From Bacteroidota bacterium (GTDB lineage Bacteria; Bacteroidota; Bacteroidia; Chitinophagales; Chitinophagaceae): a stretch of 64,000 bases of DNA. Below the pieces are notes generated by a model. It was not told where the DNA came from. It saw only the letters and a program-made list of their open reading frames with translations, and searched no databases. The stretch lies in assembly GCA_947454025.1 (NCBI GenBank), contig CANGIZ010000001.1, positions 52,767 to 116,766 of the forward strand, read 5' to 3'. The position numbers and the translations under genes are program-made. Shown one piece after another: positions 36,413-44,136 of this stretch (position 1 is the first letter of the stretch; every line of letters starts with the position of its first letter).

Positions 36413-36913
36413 TTAATATCTTTCAATTTTTTGTTTCAAAATTTTTCGAGCAAAGTGAATTCTACTTTTAATAGTGCCTAATGGCTCATTTAATTCCTCT
36501 GCAATTTCATTATACTTATAACCCTCAAAATACAAATTAAATGGGATTCTAAACAATTCAGGTAATTCAAATATCATTTGGTTCACTTCTCTCATATTTA
36601 AATTCGTAATACCCTGATTCAACACTTTTGTATGTGTTTGGTCTATGATAAAGTCATTAGGCGTACTATCAAATACAATGGATTGCTTTGAACGCTTACG
36701 ATAATCGTTGATAAAAATATTACGCATAATAGTATATAACCAAGCTTTAATATTGGTTCCTACATTATACTTGTCCTTATTTGAAATAGCACGGTATAAG
36801 GTTTCCTGATAAAGGTCTTTTGCCGATTCGTGATCCTTTGTCAAATTAATGGCAAATGGTCTTAAGAATTCGGCATTTTCAGTAAGGAGTAAACTAAATT
36901 CAGCTGTTGACAT
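36413..36913 (-). CDS. ECF-type RNA polymerase sigma factor of the carotenoid locus
   Basis: 166 aa. Region 2 (~residues 15-75) has AKDLYQETLYRAI and IKAWLYTIMRNIFINDYRK. Region 4 (~105-166) ends YNEIAEELNEPLGTIKSRIHFARK, the -35-recognition helix-turn-helix. It leads the crt run, with crtI 7 nt downstream, so it may direct its own operon. No anti-sigma gene is adjacent. Upstream lies the carH gene, which suggests light-dependent control of this promoter. Confidence 0.92.
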   Translation of the reverse strand: MSTAEFSLLLTENAEFLRPFAINLTKDHESAKDLYQETLYRAISNKDKYNVGTNIKAWLYTIMRNIFINDYRKRSKQSIVFDSTPNDFIIDQTHTKVLNQGITNLNMREVNQMIFELPELFRIPFNLYFEGYKYNEIAEELNEPLGTIKSRIHFARKILKQKIERY

Positions 36914-37055
36914 CTTATTTTGTTTAACGATTTGAGTGTAAAGCTAAACAATAATAATTGAGATAAATACATTTTTGTTTAATTATTATAAATAAAAATT
37001 AAACAAAATGAACAGAAAATGAAATAAGTAGCTGTAAATCTGATAGTTAGGACTA
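36914..37055. promoter_or_regulatory. Control region of the sigma-crt operon with paired TTGTTTAA motifs
   Basis: 142 nt. Two inverted pairs of one motif are present. The pair at 36973-36984 and 36997-37008 has perfect 12-bp arms (TTTTGTTTAATT / AATTAAACAAAA) with a 12-nt spacer. The pair at 36920-36927 and 36944-36951 has one mismatch (TTGTTTAA / CTAAACAA) and brackets a weak -7-like TAGCTTTA on the minus strand. A MerR-type dimer such as the adjacent CarH could bind here (inference). Confidence 0.55.
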
Positions 37056-37934
37056 TTATAAGCCTAATAAAAAGTCCATAGTCGACCCAAGAGTTCTTTT
37101 AATATGGATTTGTGGGGGTACTGTACCTTTGAATTCTTGTGCCAATTGGCCAGATATAACAATGGGTATACTTGGATTAATTACATTTAATTGCTCTATA
37201 AACTTGTTCATTTTGAACCCTTTAATAGGAGCTGTGATATGCGTATATAAATAGTCAACCTTTTTATTATTCGTCAAGTATTTTAAATCTACAATCGGGA
37301 CATTCGCGCCTAAATAATCCACCGAAATTCCTTTTTGTTTTAATAAGAAATGAACAAATAACAATCCCACTTCATGATATTCACCTTCAGGCATGAAAAG
37401 CACAATGTTTATATTGGTATTGTAGAAACTTGGTAATTTCTCGATGCCTAAAATAATTTTTTGACGAACGATATTCGTTGCTAAATGTTCTTGTGCTGGA
37501 TTCACATGATTGGTTATCCATAATACACCTGCGCGCTCTAAAAAGGAAAAAATAATTTCGTTGATTGTTTTTTCAATCCCCTTCTGTACAATATACGCAT
37601 CTAATTGTCTTTCAAATGACTGCGTATTTAAAGAGACCATGTCCTTAATAAGTGCATTCACCACCCTTTCCTTTTCGGCATCCAATTGATTCAGACCCAT
37701 TATTTTTTCTTCCATATCGGCATTCGTCATCTTGTCGATATGAGAAATCTTATACCCATATTTGTTTAAAAGGGATACGTTAAGAATCACCTTCAATTCA
37801 TCGGAAGAATAGGAACGTATATTGGTTTCGGTACGTTGAGGCTGTAAAAAGTTGTAACGTTGCTCCCAAATACGAATGGTATGGGCTTTGATCCCAGAAA
37901 TTTGCTCTAAATCCTTAATGGTATAAGATGACAT
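37056..37934 (-). CDS. carH: CarH-type MerR regulator with B12-binding light-sensor domain
   Basis: 292 aa. Residues 4-70 form a MerR helix-turn-helix (YTIKDLEQISGIKAHTIRIW, EQRYNF). Residues ~90-170 are the helical cap, with W139-x9-E149-H150, the Wx9EH motif that shields adenosylcobalamin in CarH. Residues ~175-292 are the Rossmann B12-binding domain, with E-Y-H187-E-V-G as the lower axial His motif. In Thermus and Myxococcus, CarH represses carotenoid genes in the dark and is released by light. Ile140 replaces the His that follows Trp in Thermus CarH. It starts 41 nt after rfbA. Confidence 0.88.
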   Translation of the reverse strand: MSSYTIKDLEQISGIKAHTIRIWEQRYNFLQPQRTETNIRSYSSDELKVILNVSLLNKYGYKISHIDKMTNADMEEKIMGLNQLDAEKERVVNALIKDMVSLNTQSFERQLDAYIVQKGIEKTINEIIFSFLERAGVLWITNHVNPAQEHLATNIVRQKIILGIEKLPSFYNTNINIVLFMPEGEYHEVGLLFVHFLLKQKGISVDYLGANVPIVDLKYLTNNKKVDYLYTHITAPIKGFKMNKFIEQLNVINPSIPIVISGQLAQEFKGTVPPQIHIKRTLGSTMDFLLGL

Positions 37935-37975
37935 ACAGCTAAAACAACAAGAAACTAGAAAGGTTCAGTAAAATT

Positions 37976-38836
37976 TTACTTTTTTAGATTTCTCAAGTAT
38001 TCGCCATAGCCACTTTTAGCGTATTTGTCGGCTAAAACCAATAATTGCGCTTTGTCAATAAAGCCCATTCTATAGGCAACTTCTTCAATACATCCTATCT
38101 TTTGGCTTTGTCTTTTCTCGATTACTCTTACAAATTCACAAGCGTCCGCTAAGGATTCAAAAGTACCCGTATCCAACCAAGCGGTTCCTCTGTTCATGAT
38201 ACCTACCTGTAACTTTTTACGTTCTAAGTATACTTTGTTTACATCTGTAATTTCATACTCTCCTCTTGGAGATGCAGGAATATTTTTAGCAATTTCTACA
38301 ACATCGTTGTCATAAAAATACAAACCAGGTACCGCATAATTTGATTTAGGCGCTTTAGGTTTTTCTTCCAATGACAATGCATTGTTATTTTCATCAAACT
38401 CCACCACACCATATCTTTCAGGATCGTTTACCTCATAGGCAAACACCGCTGCTCCTTGCACATCATTAAAAGACTGTACCAACTTACTAAAACCAGCGCC
38501 ATAAAAAATATTATCTCCTAATACCAATGAAACTTTATCCTTGCCAATAAAATCAGCACCAATCACAAATGCTTGCGCTAGTCCATTTGGCACTGCTTGT
38601 ACTGCATAACTAAATTTGCAGCCTATCTCCGAACCATCTCCCAATAATCTTTTAAACTGATCGTTGTCCTCGGGTGTGGTAATAATTAATACTTCTTTAA
38701 TGCCTGCTAACATTAAAACCGACAAAGGATAATAAATCATAGGTTTGTCATAAATAGGCATTAACTGCTTACTAATTCCCTTGGTAATGGGATACAATCT
38801 TGTACCTGATCCACCTGCTAATATGATACCCTTCAT
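37976..38836 (-). CDS. rfbA: Glucose-1-phosphate thymidylyltransferase
   Basis: 286 aa, close to the usual 290. The N-terminal [20 protein letters not shown] motif binds the nucleotide, followed by [19 protein letters not shown] and [10 protein letters not shown]. It makes dTDP-glucose from glucose-1-phosphate and dTTP in the cytoplasm, the first step of dTDP-rhamnose synthesis. It is 32 nt from rfbC in an rfbB-rfbC-rfbA run. rfbD is not in this window. Confidence 0.95.
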   Translation of the reverse strand: MKGIILAGGSGTRLYPITKGISKQLMPIYDKPMIYYPLSVLMLAGIKEVLIITTPEDNDQFKRLLGDGSEIGCKFSYAVQAVPNGLAQAFVIGADFIGKDKVSLVLGDNIFYGAGFSKLVQSFNDVQGAAVFAYEVNDPERYGVVEFDENNNALSLEEKPKAPKSNYAVPGLYFYDNDVVEIAKNIPASPRGEYEITDVNKVYLERKKLQVGIMNRGTAWLDTGTFESLADACEFVRVIEKRQSQKIGCIEEVAYRMGFIDKAQLLVLADKYAKSGYGEYLRNLKK

Positions 38837-38868
38837 AAGAAAGTTTTTATTTGTGTTTGTGTTATGCC

Positions 38869-39420
38869 CTATAAGCTCGCTGCATACTGCGCGAAGCTTC
38901 CTAATATTTTGTCTTTATCAGATAATATCAATTCACTGTCTGCTAACTGCCAATTGATATTTAAATCTTTGTCATTGTACATAATACCCACTTCATTGCC
39001 TGGCTCATAAAACTTGTCAACTTTATAAAAGAAAGTTGCCGATTCACTTAACACCACAAAGCCATGTGCAAATCCTGCAGGTACAAAAAATTGTTTATGA
39101 TTATCCGCCGTTAACTCAATAGTAAAATGCTGTCCAAAGCTTGGGGAGCCTTTTCTTAAATCCACGGCAACATCTAAAACTGCACCAGCCAACACTCTTA
39201 CCAATTTCGCTTGCGCCGATGCCCCACGTTGCATATGCAAACCTCTTAATACACCCTTACTTGATTTAGATTGATTGTCTTGTACAAAAACAATATCTAA
39301 TCCCGATGCTGCATTAAAATCTCGCTGATTAAAGGTTTCAATAAAATAACCTCTGGCATCGCCATGTACTTTCTCATGAAGGATAAAACAATCTTTTAAT
39401 GGGGTCTGTTCAATTCTCAT
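38869..39420 (-). CDS. rfbC: dTDP-4-dehydrorhamnose 3,5-epimerase
   Basis: 183 aa cupin. The family motifs are [29 protein letters not shown] with the catalytic His, [15 protein letters not shown], and [13 protein letters not shown]. It epimerises the 4-keto sugar made by RfbB. It lies 35 nt after rfbB. Confidence 0.95.
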   Translation of the reverse strand: MRIEQTPLKDCFILHEKVHGDARGYFIETFNQRDFNAASGLDIVFVQDNQSKSSKGVLRGLHMQRGASAQAKLVRVLAGAVLDVAVDLRKGSPSFGQHFTIELTADNHKQFFVPAGFAHGFVVLSESATFFYKVDKFYEPGNEVGIMYNDKDLNINWQLADSELILSDKDKILGSFAQYAASL

Positions 39421-39455
39421 CTGTGTGCGCTAAATATTAGTTTCTATAAATTGAA

Positions 39456-40550
39456 TTATCTATTCGTGTACATGTCATTGTAATAAGCTTGATATGCTCC
39501 ACTTGTCACATTTTCCAACCAAGCAGTGTTTTGCAAATACCAATCAATGGTAGCAGCCAAGCCTTGTTCAAAGGTTACTGATGGTGTCCAACCTAATTCC
39601 TTATTTAATTTAGTGGCATCAATCGCATAACGTCTGTCATGACCTGGACGGTCTTTCACATAAGTGATTAAACCTTCGCTCTCTCCTTTTGCCCTGCCTA
39701 ACTTCTCATCCATCTGCGTGCACAACAATTTCACTAAATCAATATTGGTCCATTCATTAAAACCACCAATATTATACGTGTCCCCTTTTTTACCTTCATG
39801 GAATATCAAGTCAATAGCACGTGCATGGTCAATTACATACAACCAATCACGTGTATACAAGCCATCACCATATACTGGCAAAGGTTTTTTATTAATGATA
39901 TTATGAATGAATAATGGAATTAATTTTTCAGGGAAATGATTCGGACCATAGTTATTAGAACAGTTCGAAACCACAATTGGTAAGTGATACGTTTCACCAT
40001 AGGCTCTCACGAAATGATCACTCGCGGCTTTACTTGCAGAATAAGGAGAGTTGGGATCATAAGGAGTAGTCTCTTTAAACAAACCTTCTTTTCCTAAACT
40101 ACCATATACTTCATCGGTAGAAATATGATAAAATAAATGATCTCTATTTTTATCCCAAGTACCGTCATGTGCATTTTCATAACTCAAATCACCTTTCCAA
40201 AAATCCTTAGCGGTGTTCAATAAGTTTACGGTACCAATTACATTCGTGTACACAAAGTCCAATGGAGAAATAATAGAACGGTCCACATGTGACTCTGCTG
40301 CCAAATGGATTACATCGGTGATGCTATGTTTTTGAAAAATATCCTTTAACGCCTCTGCATCTAAAATGTTGGCCTTTACAAAATGATAGTTTGGTAATTT
40401 TTCAATATCCTTTAAATTTTCTAAGTTGCCCGCATACGTCAAGGCATCTAAATTAAAGATTTGATACTCAGGATATTTGGTCACCATTAAGCGCACTACG
40501 TGCGATCCAATGAATCCTGCTCCTCCGGTAATTAATATATTTTTTTGCAT
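39456..40550 (-). CDS. rfbB: dTDP-glucose 4,6-dehydratase
   Basis: 364 aa extended short-chain dehydrogenase. The NAD-binding motif is LITGGAGFIGSHVVRL. HISTDEVYGSLG and YSASKAASDHFVRAYGETY hold the catalytic Asp-Glu and Tyr-x3-Lys. YGDGLYTRDWLYVIDHARAI is also typical. First gene of the rfb run, preceded by a clear -7 element. Confidence 0.96.
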   Translation of the reverse strand: MQKNILITGGAGFIGSHVVRLMVTKYPEYQIFNLDALTYAGNLENLKDIEKLPNYHFVKANILDAEALKDIFQKHSITDVIHLAAESHVDRSIISPLDFVYTNVIGTVNLLNTAKDFWKGDLSYENAHDGTWDKNRDHLFYHISTDEVYGSLGKEGLFKETTPYDPNSPYSASKAASDHFVRAYGETYHLPIVVSNCSNNYGPNHFPEKLIPLFIHNIINKKPLPVYGDGLYTRDWLYVIDHARAIDLIFHEGKKGDTYNIGGFNEWTNIDLVKLLCTQMDEKLGRAKGESEGLITYVKDRPGHDRRYAIDATKLNKELGWTPSVTFEQGLAATIDWYLQNTAWLENVTSGAYQAYYNDMYTNR

Positions 40551-40574
40551 CTGAATTTGTATCTGAATTTGTAT
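40551..40574. repeat. Tandem 12-bp repeat in the rfbB leader
   Basis: CTGAATTTGTAT occurs twice in tandem between the rfbB start codon and its predicted promoter. It occupies most of the 5' untranslated leader. It could be a slippage product or a control site. Confidence 0.8.
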
Positions 40575-40578
40575 CTTA

Positions 40579-40586
40579 CAAAGATA
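40579..40586 (-). promoter_or_regulatory. Bacteroidota -7 promoter element of the rfb operon
   Basis: On the minus strand the sequence is TATCTTTG, a perfect TAnnTTTG. It lies about 28 nt upstream of the rfbB start codon. A clear TTG -33 element is not evident. Confidence 0.6.
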
Positions 40587-40645
40587 TTATTTTGACCATA
40601 TATATAAGAAAGTAATTTATAATATTTACCCTCCTATTTACCATT

Positions 40646-41800
40646 ATGAACCAGCAAAGATACTATTCCTTAGACGTTTTTAGAGGCGCCACCGTTGCCC
40701 TCATGATTCTTGTGAATAATCCAGGTTCCTGGGGACATATTTTTAGCCCATTGGAACATGCCAATTGGCATGGCTGTACCCCTACCGATTTAGTGTTTCC
40801 ATTCTTTTTATTTGCTGTAGGGAATGCCATGAGTTTTGTAATGCCAAAATTAGCAATGGGCACACCTGCAAATTTTTGGAAGAAAGTAGTAAAAAGAACC
40901 TTCTTGATTTTTGCAATTGGGTTATTTTTAAACTGGAGTCCTTTTGTAAAGTGGTCCGATAATCATTTAATATTTAAAGTATGGGAAAATGTGCGCATTT
41001 TAGGCGTGTTGCAACGCATAGCACTTTGTTATTTTTTCGCATCGGTGATTGTATATTATGGTAAATCACGCATGGCACTTTTTATTGGAATGATGATTTT
41101 AGTATTGTATTGGGTACTAAATATTGTATTAGGTGCACCCGGACATCCCTATAGTTTATCAGGTTATTTTGGCAATGCTATTGACCAATCCATTTTGGGT
41201 GTTACACATATTTATAAAGGCGAAGGCGTACCCTTTGACCCAGAAGGATTGGTAAGTATGTTCCCTGCAATCGTACAAGTGATTCTTGGATTTTTAGTAG
41301 GTGAATACATACAAGCAAAAGGAAAAAATTTCGAAATGCTAGCCCAGGTTTTATTAACAGGTGTTGTACTTGTATTAGCAGGCTGGGTTTGGGATTTTAG
41401 TTTCCCCATTAATAAAAAAATATGGACTAGTAGTTATGTGTTGTACACCACAGGCCTTGCTATGATTACACTCGGTATGTTCATTTACTTGTTAGAATTT
41501 AAAGAGGCGAAGGGAAAATGGAGTCACTTTTTTGATGTGTTTGGGAAGAACCCTTTATTCATATTTGTTTTAAGTGGTTTCCTACCAAGAGTGTTGGCAT
41601 TGTTAAGATGGGTGGACCATACCGATGAAAAAGGTGAACCTGTTTTCACTTCGGCACTACCCTGGTTTTATGAGCATATTTGTAAAAATATAAATAGTGA
41701 TTTAAGGATTGGCTCCTTTTTATATGCGTTAAGCTTTATTGCGTGCATGTTTGCACTTGCCTATATATTAGATAAGAAAAAGATATACATAAAAGTATAA
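40646..41800 (+). CDS. Heparan-alpha-glucosaminide acetyltransferase-like membrane acyltransferase (NagX/YeiB type)
   Basis: 384 aa with about ten transmembrane helices. The start SLDVFRGATVALMILVNNPG and the WHGCTPTDLVFPFFLFAVGN segment are the conserved motifs of the HGSNAT/NagX family (DUF5009), with the catalytic His probably in the second motif. The family transfers acetyl groups across the inner membrane onto amino-sugar ends. The substrate here is unknown. It converges with the MurU-like gene, which supports an amino-sugar/peptidoglycan context. Confidence 0.85.
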   Translation: MNQQRYYSLDVFRGATVALMILVNNPGSWGHIFSPLEHANWHGCTPTDLVFPFFLFAVGNAMSFVMPKLAMGTPANFWKKVVKRTFLIFAIGLFLNWSPFVKWSDNHLIFKVWENVRILGVLQRIALCYFFASVIVYYGKSRMALFIGMMILVLYWVLNIVLGAPGHPYSLSGYFGNAIDQSILGVTHIYKGEGVPFDPEGLVSMFPAIVQVILGFLVGEYIQAKGKNFEMLAQVLLTGVVLVLAGWVWDFSFPINKKIWTSSYVLYTTGLAMITLGMFIYLLEFKEAKGKWSHFFDVFGKNPLFIFVLSGFLPRVLALLRWVDHTDEKGEPVFTSALPWFYEHICKNINSDLRIGSFLYALSFIACMFALAYILDKKKIYIKV

Positions 41801-41843
41801 AACTGAATTTAATATCGCTGCCTAAGCAAGAGGATGTGAATAG

Positions 41844-42587
41844 CTATTTAAAAATAGTAGCTGCTTTTGTTAAACTTTCTGGCTTGCCTACATCTAATAA
41901 TATGCCATCACTATGGTCGTAATAATGAATTGCATAATGTTGTGCTAATTGCAAGTAAGCGTCAATTAATGAAAACTTTCCACGCAATTGTACTTCCTGT
42001 AAAAATGCCGCATGCACTATCTGTATTCCGCTAAAAGCCTTTGGTACAGCGGTATTTGGATCTCTTAATGGCAGGGCCCATTTTTCTTCACCAGTTGTAT
42101 TATTCTTCCAACCACACAAAGTACCTGATTGGTTAAATATTAAGTTTCTACTAGAGTTTCTGTCAGTAACTGCCAATGTAGCTACTAAATCACCTTCTGC
42201 TTTTTGAGCATACGCTTTATCGGCTTCAATCATTTTTTGCAAATTCAAGTCGGTTAAAATATCTGCATTCATCACCAACCATCTTTCCTCGTTTTCAAAA
42301 TAATGCGCTGCACGCAATAAACCACCTCCTGTTTCCAACACTTCATCAGTTTCATCCGAAATAGTAATTGTTGCTCCCCACCCATTATTATGATGAATTG
42401 TATTTACAATTTGATCGGCAAAATGATGCACATTTACTATGATTTCCGAAATGCCGTAAGACATTAAATACTCTACATTCCTTTGCAGTAGGGACTTTCC
42501 ATTCACCAAGGCCAAGGCCTTAGGGTGATGATCGGTAAAAGGCTTAAGCCTAGTTCCCAGGCCCGCTGCTAATATCATTGCGCGCAT
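41844..42587 (-). CDS. MurNAc-1-phosphate uridylyltransferase-like nucleotidyltransferase
   Basis: 247 aa. MRAMILAAGLGTRLKPFTDH is the nucleotidyltransferase G-loop, followed by PKALALVNGKSLLQRN, DEVLETGGGLL and VMNADILTDL with the metal-binding Asp. Length and neighbour fit MurU, which makes UDP-MurNAc in peptidoglycan recycling. It begins 6 nt after a gene whose N-terminal half resembles the AmgK kinase that supplies MurNAc-1-phosphate. Mannose-1-phosphate guanylyltransferase is an alternative. Confidence 0.85.
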   Translation of the reverse strand: MRAMILAAGLGTRLKPFTDHHPKALALVNGKSLLQRNVEYLMSYGISEIIVNVHHFADQIVNTIHHNNGWGATITISDETDEVLETGGGLLRAAHYFENEERWLVMNADILTDLNLQKMIEADKAYAQKAEGDLVATLAVTDRNSSRNLIFNQSGTLCGWKNNTTGEEKWALPLRDPNTAVPKAFSGIQIVHAAFLQEVQLRGKFSLIDAYLQLAQHYAIHYYDHSDGILLDVGKPESLTKAATIFK

Positions 42588-42593
42588 AAAAAA

Positions 42594-44033
42594 TTATTTA
42601 ACCCAATTGTTTTTATTGGTGTGTTCTAAAACCACTTTCACTTTATACTTATTACGTAAATGCCTAGCGGTTTGCTCTGCAGCATATACACTTCGGTGTT
42701 GTCCACCTGTACAACCAAAATTAATTTGCAAGGATTCAAAATCCCTCGATAAATAATTCTCAACAGTAATGTCAATTAAATCCCAAACACTATTTAAGAA
42801 AGTATTCATTTTCGTTCTTTGTTCTAAAAAATCTTGCACTGGCTTGTCGATACCAGCTAATTTTTTATACTCCTCAAAACGTCCTGGATTTAAAATGCCA
42901 CGCATATCAAAAATAAATCCACCGCCATTATCCGATGCATCGGTTGGCAACCCTTTTTTATAACTAAAGCTATTAATCGTAATCACCAATGGCGTTTTCT
43001 CAGAAGCCACAGTAGGCGTAAATCTTTGTACCACTTCGTCGGAAACCATCCAATTTAATATACCCGCAAACACAGGCGTATCTTTACTTATAGGCGAAAT
43101 AGCTAAAAAGTTTTTTAAATTTTTTAAACCCAAAGGAATGCTGGTTAAAAAGTGTGCCTTGCGTTCGAATAAACCTCTAAATCCATACGCTCCCAATACT
43201 TGTAACAATCTAAGTAATACAAAACCATTGTACTGAATTCTGAATTTTGCTTCATCCATAGGTGAAGGCAATAATTTTTGTACTTCACTAATATAATAGT
43301 CTACTAATTTGGACTTCCATTCGTTAGATAGTTCTGCTTTAGCTTGCCATAATAAGGAAGCCACATCATAGGACAATCCCCCTTGCATACCACCTTGAAA
43401 ATCGATAAAATAAACCTCATCATCGTTCACTATTATATTTCTACTTTGAAAATCACGGAATAAGAAATGATTCATTTCTTTACTCGCTAATTGATCGCTT
43501 AATAATTCAAATTCGTCAATTAGGGCTTGCTTATCGTAAGGATATTGTAAAGTGTCTAGGAAATAATATTTATAGTAAAGTAAATCCGTTAAAATAGAAT
43601 GTTTGCCAAATTCTTTCGAGGTCAAACAATAATTATAATCTAATCCCTTTCCCCCTTCCACTTGTAATTTAGCAAGTGCTTTTAAACTTTTTTGAAACAA
43701 GGAAAACACATGCTCGGTTTTTCCTTCTTTTTCTAACACATCTAATAAGGAAACGCTCCCTAAATCGGCTTGTATATAAATAGACTTGTCTTCATTCACG
43801 GCCAACACTTTCGGCACAGGCAAACCCTTTGCTGAAAAATGATTGGCAAAATAAATAAAGGTGTCATTCTCTTTTAAATTCAAGTTGTAAGTGGCAATCC
43901 AAGACTTTCCTCCTTGTACAATTCTAAAATAAATACGATCACCGCCACTTTGTGGAATTTTGCTAATCTGATCCCATTCACTTGCATGAATTGTCTTATA
44001 TAAATTATTTATATCTTTTGAAATCTTGTCCAT
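42594..44033 (-). CDS. Fusion of AmgK-like sugar kinase and RapZ C-terminal domain
   Basis: 479 aa. Residues ~1-330 form an aminoglycoside-phosphotransferase-fold kinase like AmgK, the anomeric MurNAc/GlcNAc kinase. GDRIYFRIV is the P-loop-like strand, RDFQSRN has catalytic Asp194 and Asn199, and FIDFQGG has metal-binding Asp211. Residues ~345-479 match the RapZ C-terminal domain (VITINSFSYKKGLP, FDMRGILNPG, GCTGGQHRSV at 440-449). In E. coli RapZ the GCTGG.HRSV region binds glucosamine-6-phosphate. The RapZ N-terminal P-loop domain is absent. It is paired with the MurU-like gene, 6 nt apart. Confidence 0.88.
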   Translation of the reverse strand: MDKISKDINNLYKTIHASEWDQISKIPQSGGDRIYFRIVQGGKSWIATYNLNLKENDTFIYFANHFSAKGLPVPKVLAVNEDKSIYIQADLGSVSLLDVLEKEGKTEHVFSLFQKSLKALAKLQVEGGKGLDYNYCLTSKEFGKHSILTDLLYYKYYFLDTLQYPYDKQALIDEFELLSDQLASKEMNHFLFRDFQSRNIIVNDDEVYFIDFQGGMQGGLSYDVASLLWQAKAELSNEWKSKLVDYYISEVQKLLPSPMDEAKFRIQYNGFVLLRLLQVLGAYGFRGLFERKAHFLTSIPLGLKNLKNFLAISPISKDTPVFAGILNWMVSDEVVQRFTPTVASEKTPLVITINSFSYKKGLPTDASDNGGGFIFDMRGILNPGRFEEYKKLAGIDKPVQDFLEQRTKMNTFLNSVWDLIDITVENYLSRDFESLQINFGCTGGQHRSVYAAEQTARHLRNKYKVKVVLEHTNKNNWVK

Positions 44034-44136
44034 GGGGGTAATTAAGTAGCTTATAATAAGCTTAAAAGTAATTAATTCTTTGTTATGATGCTGAAAATGA
44101 GAAAAAGTGGTAAATTCAACACATAATTATATCACT

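Noticed and set aside
36406..36426. TTG-started extension of crtI
   Set aside because: It overlaps the sigma-factor gene and adds seven residues before a normal MSHPSKK start; the same reasoning removed TTG/GTG extensions at 8314, 31723, 44107, 46973, 49078, 50945, 53798 and 59206.
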